A stretch of 64,000 nt of DNA from Verrucomicrobia subdivision 3 bacterium UBA693 (GCA_002298785.1 DBMR01000022.1:1-64000), one strand, 5' to 3'. Counted from the first letter of the stretch, positions 1 through 9,377 are shown. Translations and numbers: made by a program. The notes: generated from the sequence alone by a model not told the origin.

Positions 1-1
1 C

Positions 2-238
2 AAGAAGTTCCTGTTCGACAATCTCTACCGACACTACCGCGTGTTGCGCATGACCACCAAGGCGCGGCGCATCGTGCGCGAACTGTTCGCGGCGTTCCTG
101 GATGATCCGCGTCTGTTGCCGCCGGACTATCGGCGCGCCGCCTTCAACGACCAGGCCCGCGCCATCGCCGACTACATCGCCGGCATGACCGACCGCTACG
201 CCATCCGCGAGCACCGGCGCCTGTTCGACATGAGCTAG
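2..238 (+). CDS. dgt: dGTP triphosphohydrolase, C-terminal fragment
   Basis: This is the 3' end of a gene that enters from outside the window; the reading frame is open from base 2. The 78 visible residues contain the typical tail of bacterial dGTPases (HD-domain dNTP triphosphohydrolases): a KKFLFDNLYRHYRV segment, an LLPPDYRRAAF segment and the closing ADYIAGMTDRYAIREHRRLF block. The enzyme hydrolyses dGTP to deoxyguanosine and triphosphate. The catalytic HD residues lie upstream and cannot be checked. Codon use is extremely GC-rich compared with the window after about 1.2 kb, and the sequence style is proteobacterial rather than verrucomicrobial, which is inference from family knowledge. 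Confidence 0.85.
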   Translation, partial: KKFLFDNLYRHYRVLRMTTKARRIVRELFAAFLDDPRLLPPDYRRAAFNDQARAIADYIAGMTDRYAIREHRRLFDMS

Positions 239-323
239 GAGCCGGCGCCAGGCGGCGTTCAGGCTGGCGTGTCCTTGGCGGCACCCGCGCCGGGTTCTGG
301 TGGCGAGACGCGGCCCTGCGGCG

Positions 324-986
324 TCAACGATGCTTGCGGTAGGGTTCGTCGGCTTCGACGAAGGTGGCTTCGGCGCGCGCGTCGCGCATCCATTCCTGCA
401 TCGCCGGCAGCGCCAGCACCGCGTCCATGTAGTCGCGCACCGGGCCGGCCGCGGCGATGCCGTAGGTGACGAAGCGCGACACCACGGGGGCGAAGAACGC
501 ATCGGCGATCGAGAAGGCGCCGAACAGGAACGGGCCGCCCTGGCCGAATTCCGCGCGCGTGTCCTGCCAGATGGCGTGCATGCGCGAAATCTCCTGGCGC
601 GCGGCCTCGGGGATGTCGATGCCGGGCAGGTGCGCCTCGATGTTCATCGGCAGCGCCTGGCGCAGCGCGCCGAAACCGCTGTGCATCTGCGCGGTCAGCG
701 AACGGGCGCGGGCCCGGGCGCGGGCGTCCTGCGGCCACAGGCGGGCCTCGGGATGCTGTTCAGCCACGTATTCGCAGATCGCCAGCGAGTCCCAGACCGC
801 CAGGTCGCCATCCAGCAGCACCGGCACCAGTCCGGCCGGCGTAAGCGTTTCCAGATGGCGGGCGAATGCCTCGGTGAACAGGCCCAGCTTCTGTTCGGTG
901 AAGGCGACGCCGGTGGCGCGCAGCGCGAGCCAGGGCCGCAGCGACCACGACGAGTAGTTCTTGTTGCCGATGATCAAGGTGTACAT
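324..986 (-). CDS. Glutathione S-transferase family protein
   Basis: The 220-residue product has the canonical GST length and layout. The thioredoxin-like N-terminal domain (about 1-80) opens with MYTLIIGNKNYSSWSLRPWL, where the SSWS segment holds the likely catalytic serine, and continues to the cis-proline stretch GLVPVLLDG and the glutathione-contacting WDSLAICEY. The all-helical C-terminal domain includes the SIADAFFAPV capping motif near residue 160. It should conjugate or reduce glutathione adducts in the cytoplasm. It converges with the dgt fragment and ends 85 bp from it. Like dgt it is far richer in GC than the rest of the window and looks proteobacterial, so it may not belong to the same genome. 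Confidence 0.85.
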   Translation of the reverse strand: MYTLIIGNKNYSSWSLRPWLALRATGVAFTEQKLGLFTEAFARHLETLTPAGLVPVLLDGDLAVWDSLAICEYVAEQHPEARLWPQDARARARARSLTAQMHSGFGALRQALPMNIEAHLPGIDIPEAARQEISRMHAIWQDTRAEFGQGGPFLFGAFSIADAFFAPVVSRFVTYGIAAAGPVRDYMDAVLALPAMQEWMRDARAEATFVEADEPYRKHR

Positions 987-1028
987 GCCGATTCCCCTTC
1001 GTGACAGGCCCTGATTGCGCCGCGCCGT

Positions 1029-3695
1029 TCAGCCGCCGGGCGTGCGGCGCAGCAGTTTGCCGAGATAGTGTCCGGTGTGGCTTTCCGGCGCCGCCGCCAC
1101 GTCTTCCGGCGTGCCTTGCGCCACCACCCGGCCGCCGCCGTCGCCGCCTTCCGGACCGAGGTCAATCACCCAATCGGCTTCGGCGATGAGTTCAAGGTTG
1201 TGCTCGATCACAATCACCGAATGCCCGGCGTCGATGAGGCGTTGCAGGACTTCGACGAGCTTGCGCACATCTGATAGGTGGAGGCCGATGGTCGGTTCTT
1301 CGAGGATGAACAGATTGCGGCGGGGGAGGCGTTCGAGGGGGTCAGGTTCCCGGAGCCCCGCCAGGAGGTGGGACACCAGCTTGACCCGTTGAGCCTCGCC
1401 GCCGCTGAGGGTGGGGCTGGTTTGACCGAGATGCAGGTAGCCCAGGCCGGTGTCGTAGAGCGCTTGCAGCGGGCGTTTGATGCGCGGGACGCTGGCGAAG
1501 AACTCCAGGGCCGCTTCGACGGACAACTCGAGCACCTGGGCGATGTTGCGTCCGGCGTAAGTAATATCGAGCGTCTCGGTGTTGAAGCGGGAGCCGCCGC
1601 AGGCTTCACACCGCACAAAGGCGGGCGGCAGGAAGTTCATTTCCAGCTTCGTGACCCCGGCCCCTTCGCAGGCAGGACAACGCCCCTCGCGGCTGTTAAA
1701 TGAGAAGCGGGAGGGAGAATAGCCGCGCAGGCGCGCCTCGGGAATGCCCGAAAAGAGTTTGCGAATTTCGTCGAAGAAACCGACGTAGGTGGCCGGGATC
1801 GAACGTGGGGTGCGACCGATTGGCGCCTGGTTCACTTCGTAGACGGACTGGATCGACTCCCAGCCGGCCAGTGTGTCGCCGGGTTGGGCTTCAGGATGTT
1901 GTCGCCGGTTCTTAAGCGCGGAATCCAGGGCTGGCAACAAGCACTCGCGGACCAGGGTGCTTTTGCCCGAGCCGCTCACGCCGGTGACCAACACCAGGCG
2001 ATTCAATGGAAAACGCACCGTGATATCCTTCAGATTGTTCGCGTGCGCGTGCCGCAGGATCAGCTTGCCCCGGTCGCCGGGAGCGACCTCGCGTCGGGCT
2101 CCCCGGCGCGGATAAGGATGGGTCGTGCTCAGGCAACGGCCGGTAATGGAATCCGGGTGACGCAAGAGTTCGTCGAGGGTACCTGCCGCCACCACCTGGC
2201 CGCCGTGGCTGCCGGCGCCGGGCCCGAGGTCGATCACATAATCGGCGCGACGCATTGTTTCCTCGTCGTGTTCGACGACGAGAATCGAGTTGCCCCGGGC
2301 TTTCAGTTTCTGGAGCGCGGCGAGCAACTGTTCATTATCCCGCGCGTGCAGGCCGATGGTGGGTTCGTCCAGGATGTAGAGGACTCCGCTAAGATTCGAA
2401 CCAAGCTGAGCCGCCAGCCGGATGCGCTGGCTTTCACCGCCCGAGAGGGTGGGCACGCCGCGGCCCAATTGCAGATAGCCCAGCCCGACCTCTTCGAGAA
2501 ATTTCAACCGCTCCCGGATTTCCGGCAGGATATCCCGCGCAATGATGGCTTCGCGTCCGGTGGGTTTGAATTTGCCGAACCAGAGGTGCGCGGTGGCGAC
2601 CGGCATGGCGGCGAGATCGGTCAGGCTGAGGCCGGGCTGGGGTTTCGATCGTGAGGCGGAGCCGGAGGCCAGTCTCACGGCGCGTGCCAGCGGATTCAGG
2701 CGGGTGCCCTCGCAATCGGGACAGATCTTGCGCTTCCCTTCCTGCCATTCGAACCAGGATTCCTCGATGGCTTCGGCCCGCGCGCCGCGATCAACGTCTG
2801 GCAGGTAAAACAGCTCGCCGAATCCCCGGCATTTCGGGCACCAACCGCGAGGTGAGTTGTAGCTGAAATTCTTCGGGTCCAGGATTTCGAACGACTTTCC
2901 GCAATTCCGGCAGGCGCGCTCGGTGGAATGCACGGAAAGCGTGCCTTTGCGGTCCAGCGCGTAGAGGAGGTTGCCGCCCAGTTTCAAGGTTGCGTCCACC
3001 AGGGTCGACAAGGCCGCGGGCGTGCTGGTTTTGGCGCATTCGCCCGTGACAATCTCCACGTCGTGCTCGCGGAAACGGTCGAGCCGCAGCCGGGCGCTCG
3101 TTTCGTGGAATTTGCCGTCCGCCCGCACCCGCTGGTAGCCGTGAAGCGCGGCCCATTCGGCGACGTCGGTGTGAAAGCCTTTGCGGTTGCGCACCACCGG
3201 GGCCAGCAGCGTCAAGGTGCCGCGGCGCGACGCCTCGGTGCGGAGTTGGCGCGCCAGTTCATCCCGCGTCTGGGCTTCGACGGGAAGCTGGCAATCCGGA
3301 CAGAACTGGGTGCCGAGCCGGGCGAAGAGTAAACGGACGAAGTGATAAATCTCGGTGACCGTGGCGACGGTGCTTTTGCCGCCGCCGCGGCTGGTGCGCT
3401 GCTCGATGCTGACCGTGGGCGGGATGCCAGTGATGAGATCCACGTCGGGACGGGCCATTTGCTCGACGAATTGCCGGGCATACACGTTCATCGAATCCAG
3501 GAAGCGTCGTTGTCCCTCGGCAAACAGGAGGTCGAAGGCCAGCGTGCTTTTGCCGGAACCGCTCACACCGGTGAGGACGACAAATTGATTACGCGGCACG
3601 CGCAGCGTGATGTTTTTGAGATTATGCTCGCGGGCGCCATGGATCGAAATCGCTTCGCTGGCCGAGTCGTTGGAAATAATGGTGGCTGATGACAT
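1029..3695 (-). CDS. UvrA-family excinuclease ATPase, short paralogue
   Basis: The 888-residue product has two ABC ATPase modules. Walker A motifs (GVSGSGKST) lie near residues 43 and 573, and signatures LSGGESQRIRL and LSGGEAQRVKL near 418 and 765. Zinc-ribbon CxxC pairs are visible (CRNC, CPKC; CPAC, CEAC). A region around residues 150-260 corresponds to the UvrB-binding domain. UvrA recognises DNA lesions and loads UvrB in nucleotide excision repair. It is shorter than standard UvrA (about 940), and the second Walker B reads LEEPTIGLH instead of LDEPTTGLH, a mark of the secondary UvrA class. It starts 17 bp after the longer UvrA gene, so the two are probably co-transcribed. The last 40 codons are unusually GC-rich, next to the foreign-looking first kilobase. 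Confidence 0.9.
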   Translation of the reverse strand: MSSATIISNDSASEAISIHGAREHNLKNITLRVPRNQFVVLTGVSGSGKSTLAFDLLFAEGQRRFLDSMNVYARQFVEQMARPDVDLITGIPPTVSIEQRTSRGGGKSTVATVTEIYHFVRLLFARLGTQFCPDCQLPVEAQTRDELARQLRTEASRRGTLTLLAPVVRNRKGFHTDVAEWAALHGYQRVRADGKFHETSARLRLDRFREHDVEIVTGECAKTSTPAALSTLVDATLKLGGNLLYALDRKGTLSVHSTERACRNCGKSFEILDPKNFSYNSPRGWCPKCRGFGELFYLPDVDRGARAEAIEESWFEWQEGKRKICPDCEGTRLNPLARAVRLASGSASRSKPQPGLSLTDLAAMPVATAHLWFGKFKPTGREAIIARDILPEIRERLKFLEEVGLGYLQLGRGVPTLSGGESQRIRLAAQLGSNLSGVLYILDEPTIGLHARDNEQLLAALQKLKARGNSILVVEHDEETMRRADYVIDLGPGAGSHGGQVVAAGTLDELLRHPDSITGRCLSTTHPYPRRGARREVAPGDRGKLILRHAHANNLKDITVRFPLNRLVLVTGVSGSGKSTLVRECLLPALDSALKNRRQHPEAQPGDTLAGWESIQSVYEVNQAPIGRTPRSIPATYVGFFDEIRKLFSGIPEARLRGYSPSRFSFNSREGRCPACEGAGVTKLEMNFLPPAFVRCEACGGSRFNTETLDITYAGRNIAQVLELSVEAALEFFASVPRIKRPLQALYDTGLGYLHLGQTSPTLSGGEAQRVKLVSHLLAGLREPDPLERLPRRNLFILEEPTIGLHLSDVRKLVEVLQRLIDAGHSVIVIEHNLELIAEADWVIDLGPEGGDGGGRVVAQGTPEDVAAAPESHTGHYLGKLLRRTPGG

Positions 3696-3712
3696 GGGAA
3701 GAAGGTGTGCGA

Positions 3713-6700
3713 TCAGGAGCGGCGCGGCGTTCGGGATGGTTTGGCGGCGGGTCGCAAGGCTTCCTTCAACGCGCGACCCGTATGGCTTTCGGTGACCGAC
3801 ATCAATTCTTCCGGGGTGCCTTGGGCCACCAGGCGTCCGCCCAAATCCCCCGCTTCGGGTCCGAGATCAATGATCCAATCGGCGGATTTGATCACATCCA
3901 GGTTGTGCTCGATGATCAGGACCGAGTGACCGGCATCGACCAGGCGCCGGAACACGAGCAGCAAGACGCGGACGTCATCGAAGTGCAGCCCGGTGGTGGG
4001 TTCGTCGAAAAGGTACAGCGTGCCACCGACAGGGCGCGGCTGAACTTCAGCGGCGGTGCTGGAAGCGGCCTGGGCCAGTTCGCGCACGAGTTTTAGCCGC
4101 TGCGATTCCCCTCCGGACAGGGTATTGATCGGCTGACCGAGCTTGAGATAGCCCAGCCCCACCTCGCGGAGCAACCGCAGGCTTTCCTGGGCCTGCCGTG
4201 CCGCCGGCACTTCACCAAATCCGGCGAGAAACTCGACGGCTTCGTCCACTGTGGCCTCGAGCATCTCGGCGATGGACCGAGGCTGAAACGCGGGTGTCCC
4301 CGGGGCGGGCGGTGGCGGCGCGGACTTTTCTTTGCGGCGATTTAGACCCGGCATGCCGGGCGCGATTTTGATCTCGAGAATGTGCGGGCGATAGCGGCGT
4401 CCTTCACAGTCCGGGCAGCGGATGAACACATCGCTGAGAAACTGCATTTCGATTTTCTCGAAGCCGGCACCGCGGCATCGTTCACACTGGCCTTGCGCGG
4501 AGTTAAAGCTGAAGGCGCTGGCTTTGAGTCCGCGTTGCCGGGCGACTTCGGATTGCGCGAACAGTTCGCGGATGAAATCAAAGGCGCCGGTATAGACTGC
4601 CGGATTGGAACGCGGGGTCTTGCCGAGGATGGATTGATCCACGAAGACCACTCGGTCCAGGTGTTCGAAGCCCGTCAGCATTCCGCGTGAGATTGAGGCA
4701 TCACCCGGCTCCGCGTCCTCCTCCTCGTCCTGGGCCGGGTCCGGAGTGGAGAGACGGTCGGAGGCTTTGACCGCGACGGCGGCGCTACGGAGGCGAGCGG
4801 CCAGCAGCGGGTACAACGCCTCACGGATGAGTGTACTTTTGCCCGAGCCGCTCACCCCGGTCACACAAACCAGTCGGCCGAGGGGAATCGTGACTTCGAA
4901 CTGTCGTAAATTGTGCAAGGTAACACCGCTGAGCCCCAGTGCCGGAGGTGATCCGGGTTTCGCTCCATACGGTGCCACCGCTTCGTTCAAGACCAACGCC
5001 TCGGCATGGTCGCGAGCGGCCAGCTCGCGCGGCCACCGGTGCTGCCGTCGCAGGTCCCGCTGGCTGTTGTCTGCCGCCGTCGCGGTAGTGCGGCGACCCG
5101 CCAGGTATTGGCCGGTGAGCGAGCGCTCAGACTCCAGCATCTCGTCCCAGGTGCCTTGAAAAACCAGTTGCCCACCCGAAGCGCCGTGGCCGGGACCGAG
5201 ATCCACGAGCTGATCGGCAGCCCGCATGATCGCCGCTTCGTGTTCCACCACCACCACCGTGTTGCCGGCGTCGCGGAGTTTTTCCAAAATCCGGACCAGT
5301 TGTTGCGTGTCGCGGGGATGCAACCCGACGCTGGGTTCGTCCAAAACGAACAGGGTGTTCACCAGCCGCGTGCCCAGGCAGGTGGTTAGGTTGACGCGCT
5401 CCGTTTCTCCGCCGGAAAGCGAGCGGGTCGGGCGATTCAAGGTGAGGTAGCCGAGTCCGACTTCCTCGAGGTACACCAACCGCGCCCGCACCTCCTCGAG
5501 GGTTAAGCGCACCGGATCATTCGTCGCGCGGGACCGCTGGGCCGTGGCGTCCGCGATGAACTTCGAGGCGTCGCGGATGGGCAGTTCGTAAAAGTCGGAT
5601 AAAGTGATCGAGCCGGCCAAGGCATCCGGAAGCTCTTGCCGGGCCGGCAGGGTGGGCGGCGGGAGCGACTTCGGGATTGGCGCGCGGTACAACAGGGTTT
5701 CGGGCTGGAACCGTGCGCCCTGGCAACGGGGGCAGGGCGTGTAGGCCCGGTAGCGCGACAGCAGAACGCGCACATGCATCTTGTAGGCCTTGGATTCGAG
5801 CCAGCGAAAGTAGCCTTTGACTCCATACCACGCGCGCGGCCATTCGTGTTCCTCGTCCTTGCCGAAACCAGGCTCACCTTCGATCACCAGCTTTTGGATC
5901 TTCTCCGGCATCTGTTCGAAAGGGATATCGGTGGGAATTTCCTGTTGGCGGCACATCCGCATCAGGTCGGTCTGGCATTCGGTTCCCATGCCGGTGAGCC
6001 ACGGTTTGACGACGCCCTGGGCCAGGGTGCGCGAGCGATCCGGCACCGCCAGTTCGTAGTCGATGCTGATGATGCGGCCGAAGCCGCGGCATTCCGGGCA
6101 GGCGCCCACCGGGTGATTGAAGCTGAACAAAGCCGGGGTGGGTTCCGAATATTGGATGTCGCACCGGGCGCAATGCAGGCGCTGTGAAAAACGCTCCGGC
6201 TCGCCAATCCGATCGGGCGCGGCGAGCACGTGCAGGGCGAGTTTGCCTTTGCCAAAATGATAAGCCTGTTCGCAGGCTTCGACAAAACGGGCGCGGTTGG
6301 CGGCGCTGATCCGCAAGCGGTCCTGGACGACCGTGAAGCTCGCGGGCAGGCCGGCGGGCGAAAGCAGCGTGGGTTCCGCGGCTTCGAGCCGAATGACTTG
6401 CCCCTGGAAAAAGAGTCGTTGATAACCCTGCTTCGCGATCAATTGCAGAGATTCCGCGAGCGACAGTTTTTCCGAGCGTGGCAGGTCGAACGTAACCAGG
6501 ACCTCCTGGTTCGGCCAGGTGCGCTGGGCGTGTTGCCACACTTTTGGCGCCGGATCTTTTTCGACGGGCCGGCCGCAGTCGCGACAGTGCAGCATCGCCA
6601 GGTGCGGCCACAGCAGTTTCATGAAGTCACAGATCTCGGTCATCGTGCCAACTGTGGATCGGGTGGACTTCACCGCATTCCGTTGCTCGATCGCCACCGC

Positions 6701-6961
6701 CGGCGGTATGCCCTCGATGCTGTCAACCTGGGGCTTGTCCATGCGGTCGAGGAACTGGCGTGCGTAGGGGGAAAACGTCTCGATATACCGGCGCTGCCCC
6801 TCGGCAAAGAGGGTGTCAAAAGCTAGGGAACTCTTGCCCGAACCGCTCAAGCCAGTGACGACAATGAGCCGGTTTAAAGGCAGATCCAGGTCAAAATTTT
6901 TCAGGTTGTTGTGGCGGACCCCGCGCAGGCGAATGGCGGACCGCGCTGACGAAATCAACAT
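3713..6961 (-). CDS. UvrA-family excinuclease ATPase, long paralogue
   Basis: The 1082-residue product also has two ABC modules. Walker A GLSGSGKSS is near residue 40 and GVSGSGKST near 703; signatures LSGGETERVNL and LSGGESQRLKL are near 516 and 948. Zinc ribbons (CARC, CPEC; CERC, CPDC) are present. It is about 140 residues longer than ordinary UvrA. The extra length includes a Pro-rich stretch between the modules, an acidic insert after the second Walker A (DEEEDAEPGDAS) and a proline run (PPPPAPGTP) further on. The signature LSGGETER instead of LSGGESQR in the first module, and this length, resemble the large secondary UvrA class. It is the first gene of a two-gene operon. Whether either paralogue is the housekeeping UvrA cannot be told from here. 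Confidence 0.9.
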   Translation of the reverse strand: MLISSARSAIRLRGVRHNNLKNFDLDLPLNRLIVVTGLSGSGKSSLAFDTLFAEGQRRYIETFSPYARQFLDRMDKPQVDSIEGIPPAVAIEQRNAVKSTRSTVGTMTEICDFMKLLWPHLAMLHCRDCGRPVEKDPAPKVWQHAQRTWPNQEVLVTFDLPRSEKLSLAESLQLIAKQGYQRLFFQGQVIRLEAAEPTLLSPAGLPASFTVVQDRLRISAANRARFVEACEQAYHFGKGKLALHVLAAPDRIGEPERFSQRLHCARCDIQYSEPTPALFSFNHPVGACPECRGFGRIISIDYELAVPDRSRTLAQGVVKPWLTGMGTECQTDLMRMCRQQEIPTDIPFEQMPEKIQKLVIEGEPGFGKDEEHEWPRAWYGVKGYFRWLESKAYKMHVRVLLSRYRAYTPCPRCQGARFQPETLLYRAPIPKSLPPPTLPARQELPDALAGSITLSDFYELPIRDASKFIADATAQRSRATNDPVRLTLEEVRARLVYLEEVGLGYLTLNRPTRSLSGGETERVNLTTCLGTRLVNTLFVLDEPSVGLHPRDTQQLVRILEKLRDAGNTVVVVEHEAAIMRAADQLVDLGPGHGASGGQLVFQGTWDEMLESERSLTGQYLAGRRTTATAADNSQRDLRRQHRWPRELAARDHAEALVLNEAVAPYGAKPGSPPALGLSGVTLHNLRQFEVTIPLGRLVCVTGVSGSGKSTLIREALYPLLAARLRSAAVAVKASDRLSTPDPAQDEEEDAEPGDASISRGMLTGFEHLDRVVFVDQSILGKTPRSNPAVYTGAFDFIRELFAQSEVARQRGLKASAFSFNSAQGQCERCRGAGFEKIEMQFLSDVFIRCPDCEGRRYRPHILEIKIAPGMPGLNRRKEKSAPPPPAPGTPAFQPRSIAEMLEATVDEAVEFLAGFGEVPAARQAQESLRLLREVGLGYLKLGQPINTLSGGESQRLKLVRELAQAASSTAAEVQPRPVGGTLYLFDEPTTGLHFDDVRVLLLVFRRLVDAGHSVLIIEHNLDVIKSADWIIDLGPEAGDLGGRLVAQGTPEELMSVTESHTGRALKEALRPAAKPSRTPRRS

Positions 6962-7044
6962 GCAGGGTTACAGTAGAACCAGCCTGTGCATCCCGCAAGG
7001 GAACGGGGCGGATTTTGAGCCGCCGCGCAACCTGGCTTTTGGGC

Positions 7045-8439
7045 TCAGGTCAGCAGGCCCGCGATTTCCTCGGCAGGGTACGTCCAAATCTCGGCGAGGG
7101 TAGGATGGTAATGGGGCATGGCGGCAAGCTCGCGCACGGTCATGCGTTTATACATGGCGGCGACGATTTCGTGGATGAGTTCGCCGGCCTGGGGTCCGAG
7201 GCAGCAACCGCCAAGAATCTCACCGGTGCGCGGTTCGGCGAGGAGTTTTACGAAGCCTTCCTTCACATTCATGATAATGGATTTTCCATGATCATTGAAC
7301 GGATAACTCGCAGCGAGGTAAGGCACATTTTGCGCGCGTGCCTGCTTTTCGGTAAGTCCAACTACCGCTAATTGCGGATCAGTGAAGACCACTTCAGTGA
7401 GCAGCCGGTAATCCATATGGCGTGGCGACTGGGGATGGAGAATATTATGTACCGCGGTCTCTCCCTGCTGAATGGCGATATGTACGATCTCGTGCAACCC
7501 GGTGCAATCTCCCGCCGCGTAGATGTGCGGCAGTGAACTCCGCATCCAGTGGTTCGTGGCGATCCGGCCTTTATCCAGCGCTAGTCCGATCCGGTCCAGC
7601 CCCAGCGAGTCGAGTTGGGGCACTCGGCCCAAGGCGTAGAGCACCTCTTCGGCACGCGCGCGCAGGGTTTGACCGTTCTGTTCAAAGACGATTTCCTTTT
7701 CGTCACCCACGCGCCGGGCATGGGTCAGCTTCGTGCCGGTGTGCAGTGTAGGGCCTTCCCGTCGCAGGGCTTTTTCCAGTTCCGCCGCGGCGTCGGCGTC
7801 TACGCCCACCAACACCTGTGCACTGCGTTGGATGAGGGTAACCCGGGAGCCCATGCGGGCGAAGAACTGGGCAAATTCGAGGGCCACCGCGCCGCCGCCG
7901 AGCACGATCAGGGATTTCGGCGACCGTTCGAGTTTGAGCGCCGTGTCGCTGGTCAGGCAATCCAGGTCGTCCAGTTCCGGCAAAGGCGCGCGGGAGACTT
8001 TCGAGCCAGTCGAAATCACGAAATGAGCGGCCGTGATTTTTTTGCCATTGGCAAGTTCGAGCGAATGCGGATCGGTAAATCGGGCGAAGGTGTGAATGAA
8101 CTCGAACTTGCCCTGGTGCAATTGTTGGACGCGGTAGTCGGCGAATTCCTTGATGAGAGCGTCTTTGCGTGCCTTCACTTTGGCGTAATTCGGGCGCGCG
8201 TCTTCGACCTGGATGCCCCAGGTGCCGGCTGTTTGGGCCAGGTGCATGACCTCAGCGGCATAGAGCAGGGCTTTGGTGGGCATGCAACCGCGCAAAATGC
8301 ACAAGCCGCCCAGCTCGGGGGCGCCATCGAGCAAAACCGTTTTCAAGCCGCCTGCCGCGGCGGTGCGAGCGGCGGCAAATCCGCCGCTGCCTGCGCCGAT
8401 CACTGCCAGGTCATAGTCGTAGCTGTGCGCTGCACTCAT
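7045..8439 (-). CDS. FAD/NAD(P)-dependent disulfide oxidoreductase (dihydrolipoyl dehydrogenase-like)
   Basis: The 464-residue protein has class I pyridine nucleotide-disulfide oxidoreductase architecture. There is an N-terminal FAD dinucleotide fold (VIGAGSGGFAAA), a redox-active CxxxxC pair at about C47 and C52 (GGLCILRGCMPTK), a second Rossmann motif LGGGAVALEFAQ near 175-186, the FAD-binding IYAAGDCTG, and a C-terminal dimerisation domain with HYHPTLAEIW, which supplies the His-Glu dyad. The spacer ILRG between the cysteines differs from lipoamide dehydrogenase (LNVG) and mercuric reductase (VNVG). The substrate may therefore be another disulfide, and no 2-oxoacid dehydrogenase genes are adjacent. 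It is transcribed in the same direction as the uvrA pair, 83 bp upstream. Confidence 0.9.
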   Translation of the reverse strand: MSAAHSYDYDLAVIGAGSGGFAAARTAAAGGLKTVLLDGAPELGGLCILRGCMPTKALLYAAEVMHLAQTAGTWGIQVEDARPNYAKVKARKDALIKEFADYRVQQLHQGKFEFIHTFARFTDPHSLELANGKKITAAHFVISTGSKVSRAPLPELDDLDCLTSDTALKLERSPKSLIVLGGGAVALEFAQFFARMGSRVTLIQRSAQVLVGVDADAAAELEKALRREGPTLHTGTKLTHARRVGDEKEIVFEQNGQTLRARAEEVLYALGRVPQLDSLGLDRIGLALDKGRIATNHWMRSSLPHIYAAGDCTGLHEIVHIAIQQGETAVHNILHPQSPRHMDYRLLTEVVFTDPQLAVVGLTEKQARAQNVPYLAASYPFNDHGKSIIMNVKEGFVKLLAEPRTGEILGGCCLGPQAGELIHEIVAAMYKRMTVRELAAMPHYHPTLAEIWTYPAEEIAGLLT

Positions 8440-8496
8440 GGGTGCAGCATGCTTCGCCTTGAAACTGGCGACGAGCGAAAAATGTCAGACGCCACT

Positions 8497-8519
8497 CCCC
8501 TCCGCCGCTGCAGGAGGGG
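8497..8519 (-). terminator. Possible hairpin terminator of the lipoprotein gene
   Basis: A perfect 7-bp stem (CCCCTCC / GGAGGGG) with a 9-nt loop sits 31 bp beyond the stop of the leftward lipoprotein gene. There is no immediate T-tract; a short run of five T lies about 14 nt further on. It could be a weak terminator or only a GC-rich hairpin. Confidence 0.3.
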
Positions 8520-8549
8520 GCGGCAACGGGAAGCGGCGACGAGGGGCGG

Positions 8550-9152
8550 TTACCATTGGCGTTTTCGATAAGGGACATCCGAATAGGCTGGGGTGATGGT
8601 TTGGCAGTGTTTGATTTCCAGTTCCGGCGCGCCAATGTCGATAAGGGTTTGCACCTGGTGCGCGAGGCATTTGGATTCAGCCGCATGCCCGGACCACGCG
8701 GTCTGAGGCGGGTGCGACTGTTTCGCCTTTTCATCATGGAACAATTTCGAATGGTAGGAATCATGCGCAATGACTCCCGCGCACCACGTCAGCGAATAGA
8801 AGGCGGAAAGATCATTCAAATCAAAACAGGGAGGTTTGGCATCCGCACGCATGCCGCTGTGTGGGTATTGGCGAATCACCCCGACGTAATTGGTCACCAT
8901 CGCATAACTCGACGGCGATTTCGATTTGAGGAGCACCAGGGCGTCGCGCACTTGCTCGCAAAACTGAGGCGTCCCCCGGACCGTAAGCGTATCCACAGCC
9001 AGGCTAGGCTGTTTATGGAGGGAATCGCAGCCGGCGAGGAAGCAAACCAATGCCAGGACGAGGATCCGGCAAACCCAAGCCGTTTCAGTTCGCGGCCCTG
9101 CAGGGCTCTCGGTGAGCCGCCTGGAATTCATCTCGCTGGATTTTGCTTTCAT
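8550..9152 (-). CDS. Predicted lipoprotein with a possible HxxxH metal site
   Basis: The start at 9152 (MKAKSSEMNS...) puts a lipoprotein signal at the N-terminus: a basic/polar region, a hydrophobic core (ILVLALVCF) and the lipobox LAGC. A second ATG at 9131 would also work; the frame extends further upstream but without signal-peptide character. The mature part has about 155 residues, with conserved-looking CxHxD-type features: a WCAGVIAHDSYHSKLFHD segment, where HDSYH could bind zinc as in short metallopeptidases, and an ESKCLAHQVQTLIDIGAP helix further on. No family is recognised with confidence. It is probably anchored in a membrane and faces the periplasm. Peptidase activity is only a hypothesis. 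Confidence 0.6.
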   Translation of the reverse strand: MKAKSSEMNSRRLTESPAGPRTETAWVCRILVLALVCFLAGCDSLHKQPSLAVDTLTVRGTPQFCEQVRDALVLLKSKSPSSYAMVTNYVGVIRQYPHSGMRADAKPPCFDLNDLSAFYSLTWCAGVIAHDSYHSKLFHDEKAKQSHPPQTAWSGHAAESKCLAHQVQTLIDIGAPELEIKHCQTITPAYSDVPYRKRQW

Positions 9153-9377
9153 GCCGTGAGATCTTCGCGTGGCACTATGACGTGGATGTGCTCCTAAGCC
9201 AATCTGGAACTCTGTCGGGACAGGCGGTAGTTGTGCCGTGAAAGCTGGAGGTGGCTGTTCAGTTGCTCGGGCATGGCGAAGTGGGGCCGCATCCGGGCGG
9301 TTGGTGCGCTTCAAATTTCCATAAGTTTTACGCGGTTTTTTCCTGCCAGGCGGTTGGCGACCGCTATAATCCCCGCC

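Noticed and set aside
9365..9370. TATAAT just before the GH43 gene
   Set aside because: It is only 7 bp from the start codon and has no -35 partner; it would make a nearly leaderless mRNA, so it is not listed as a promoter.
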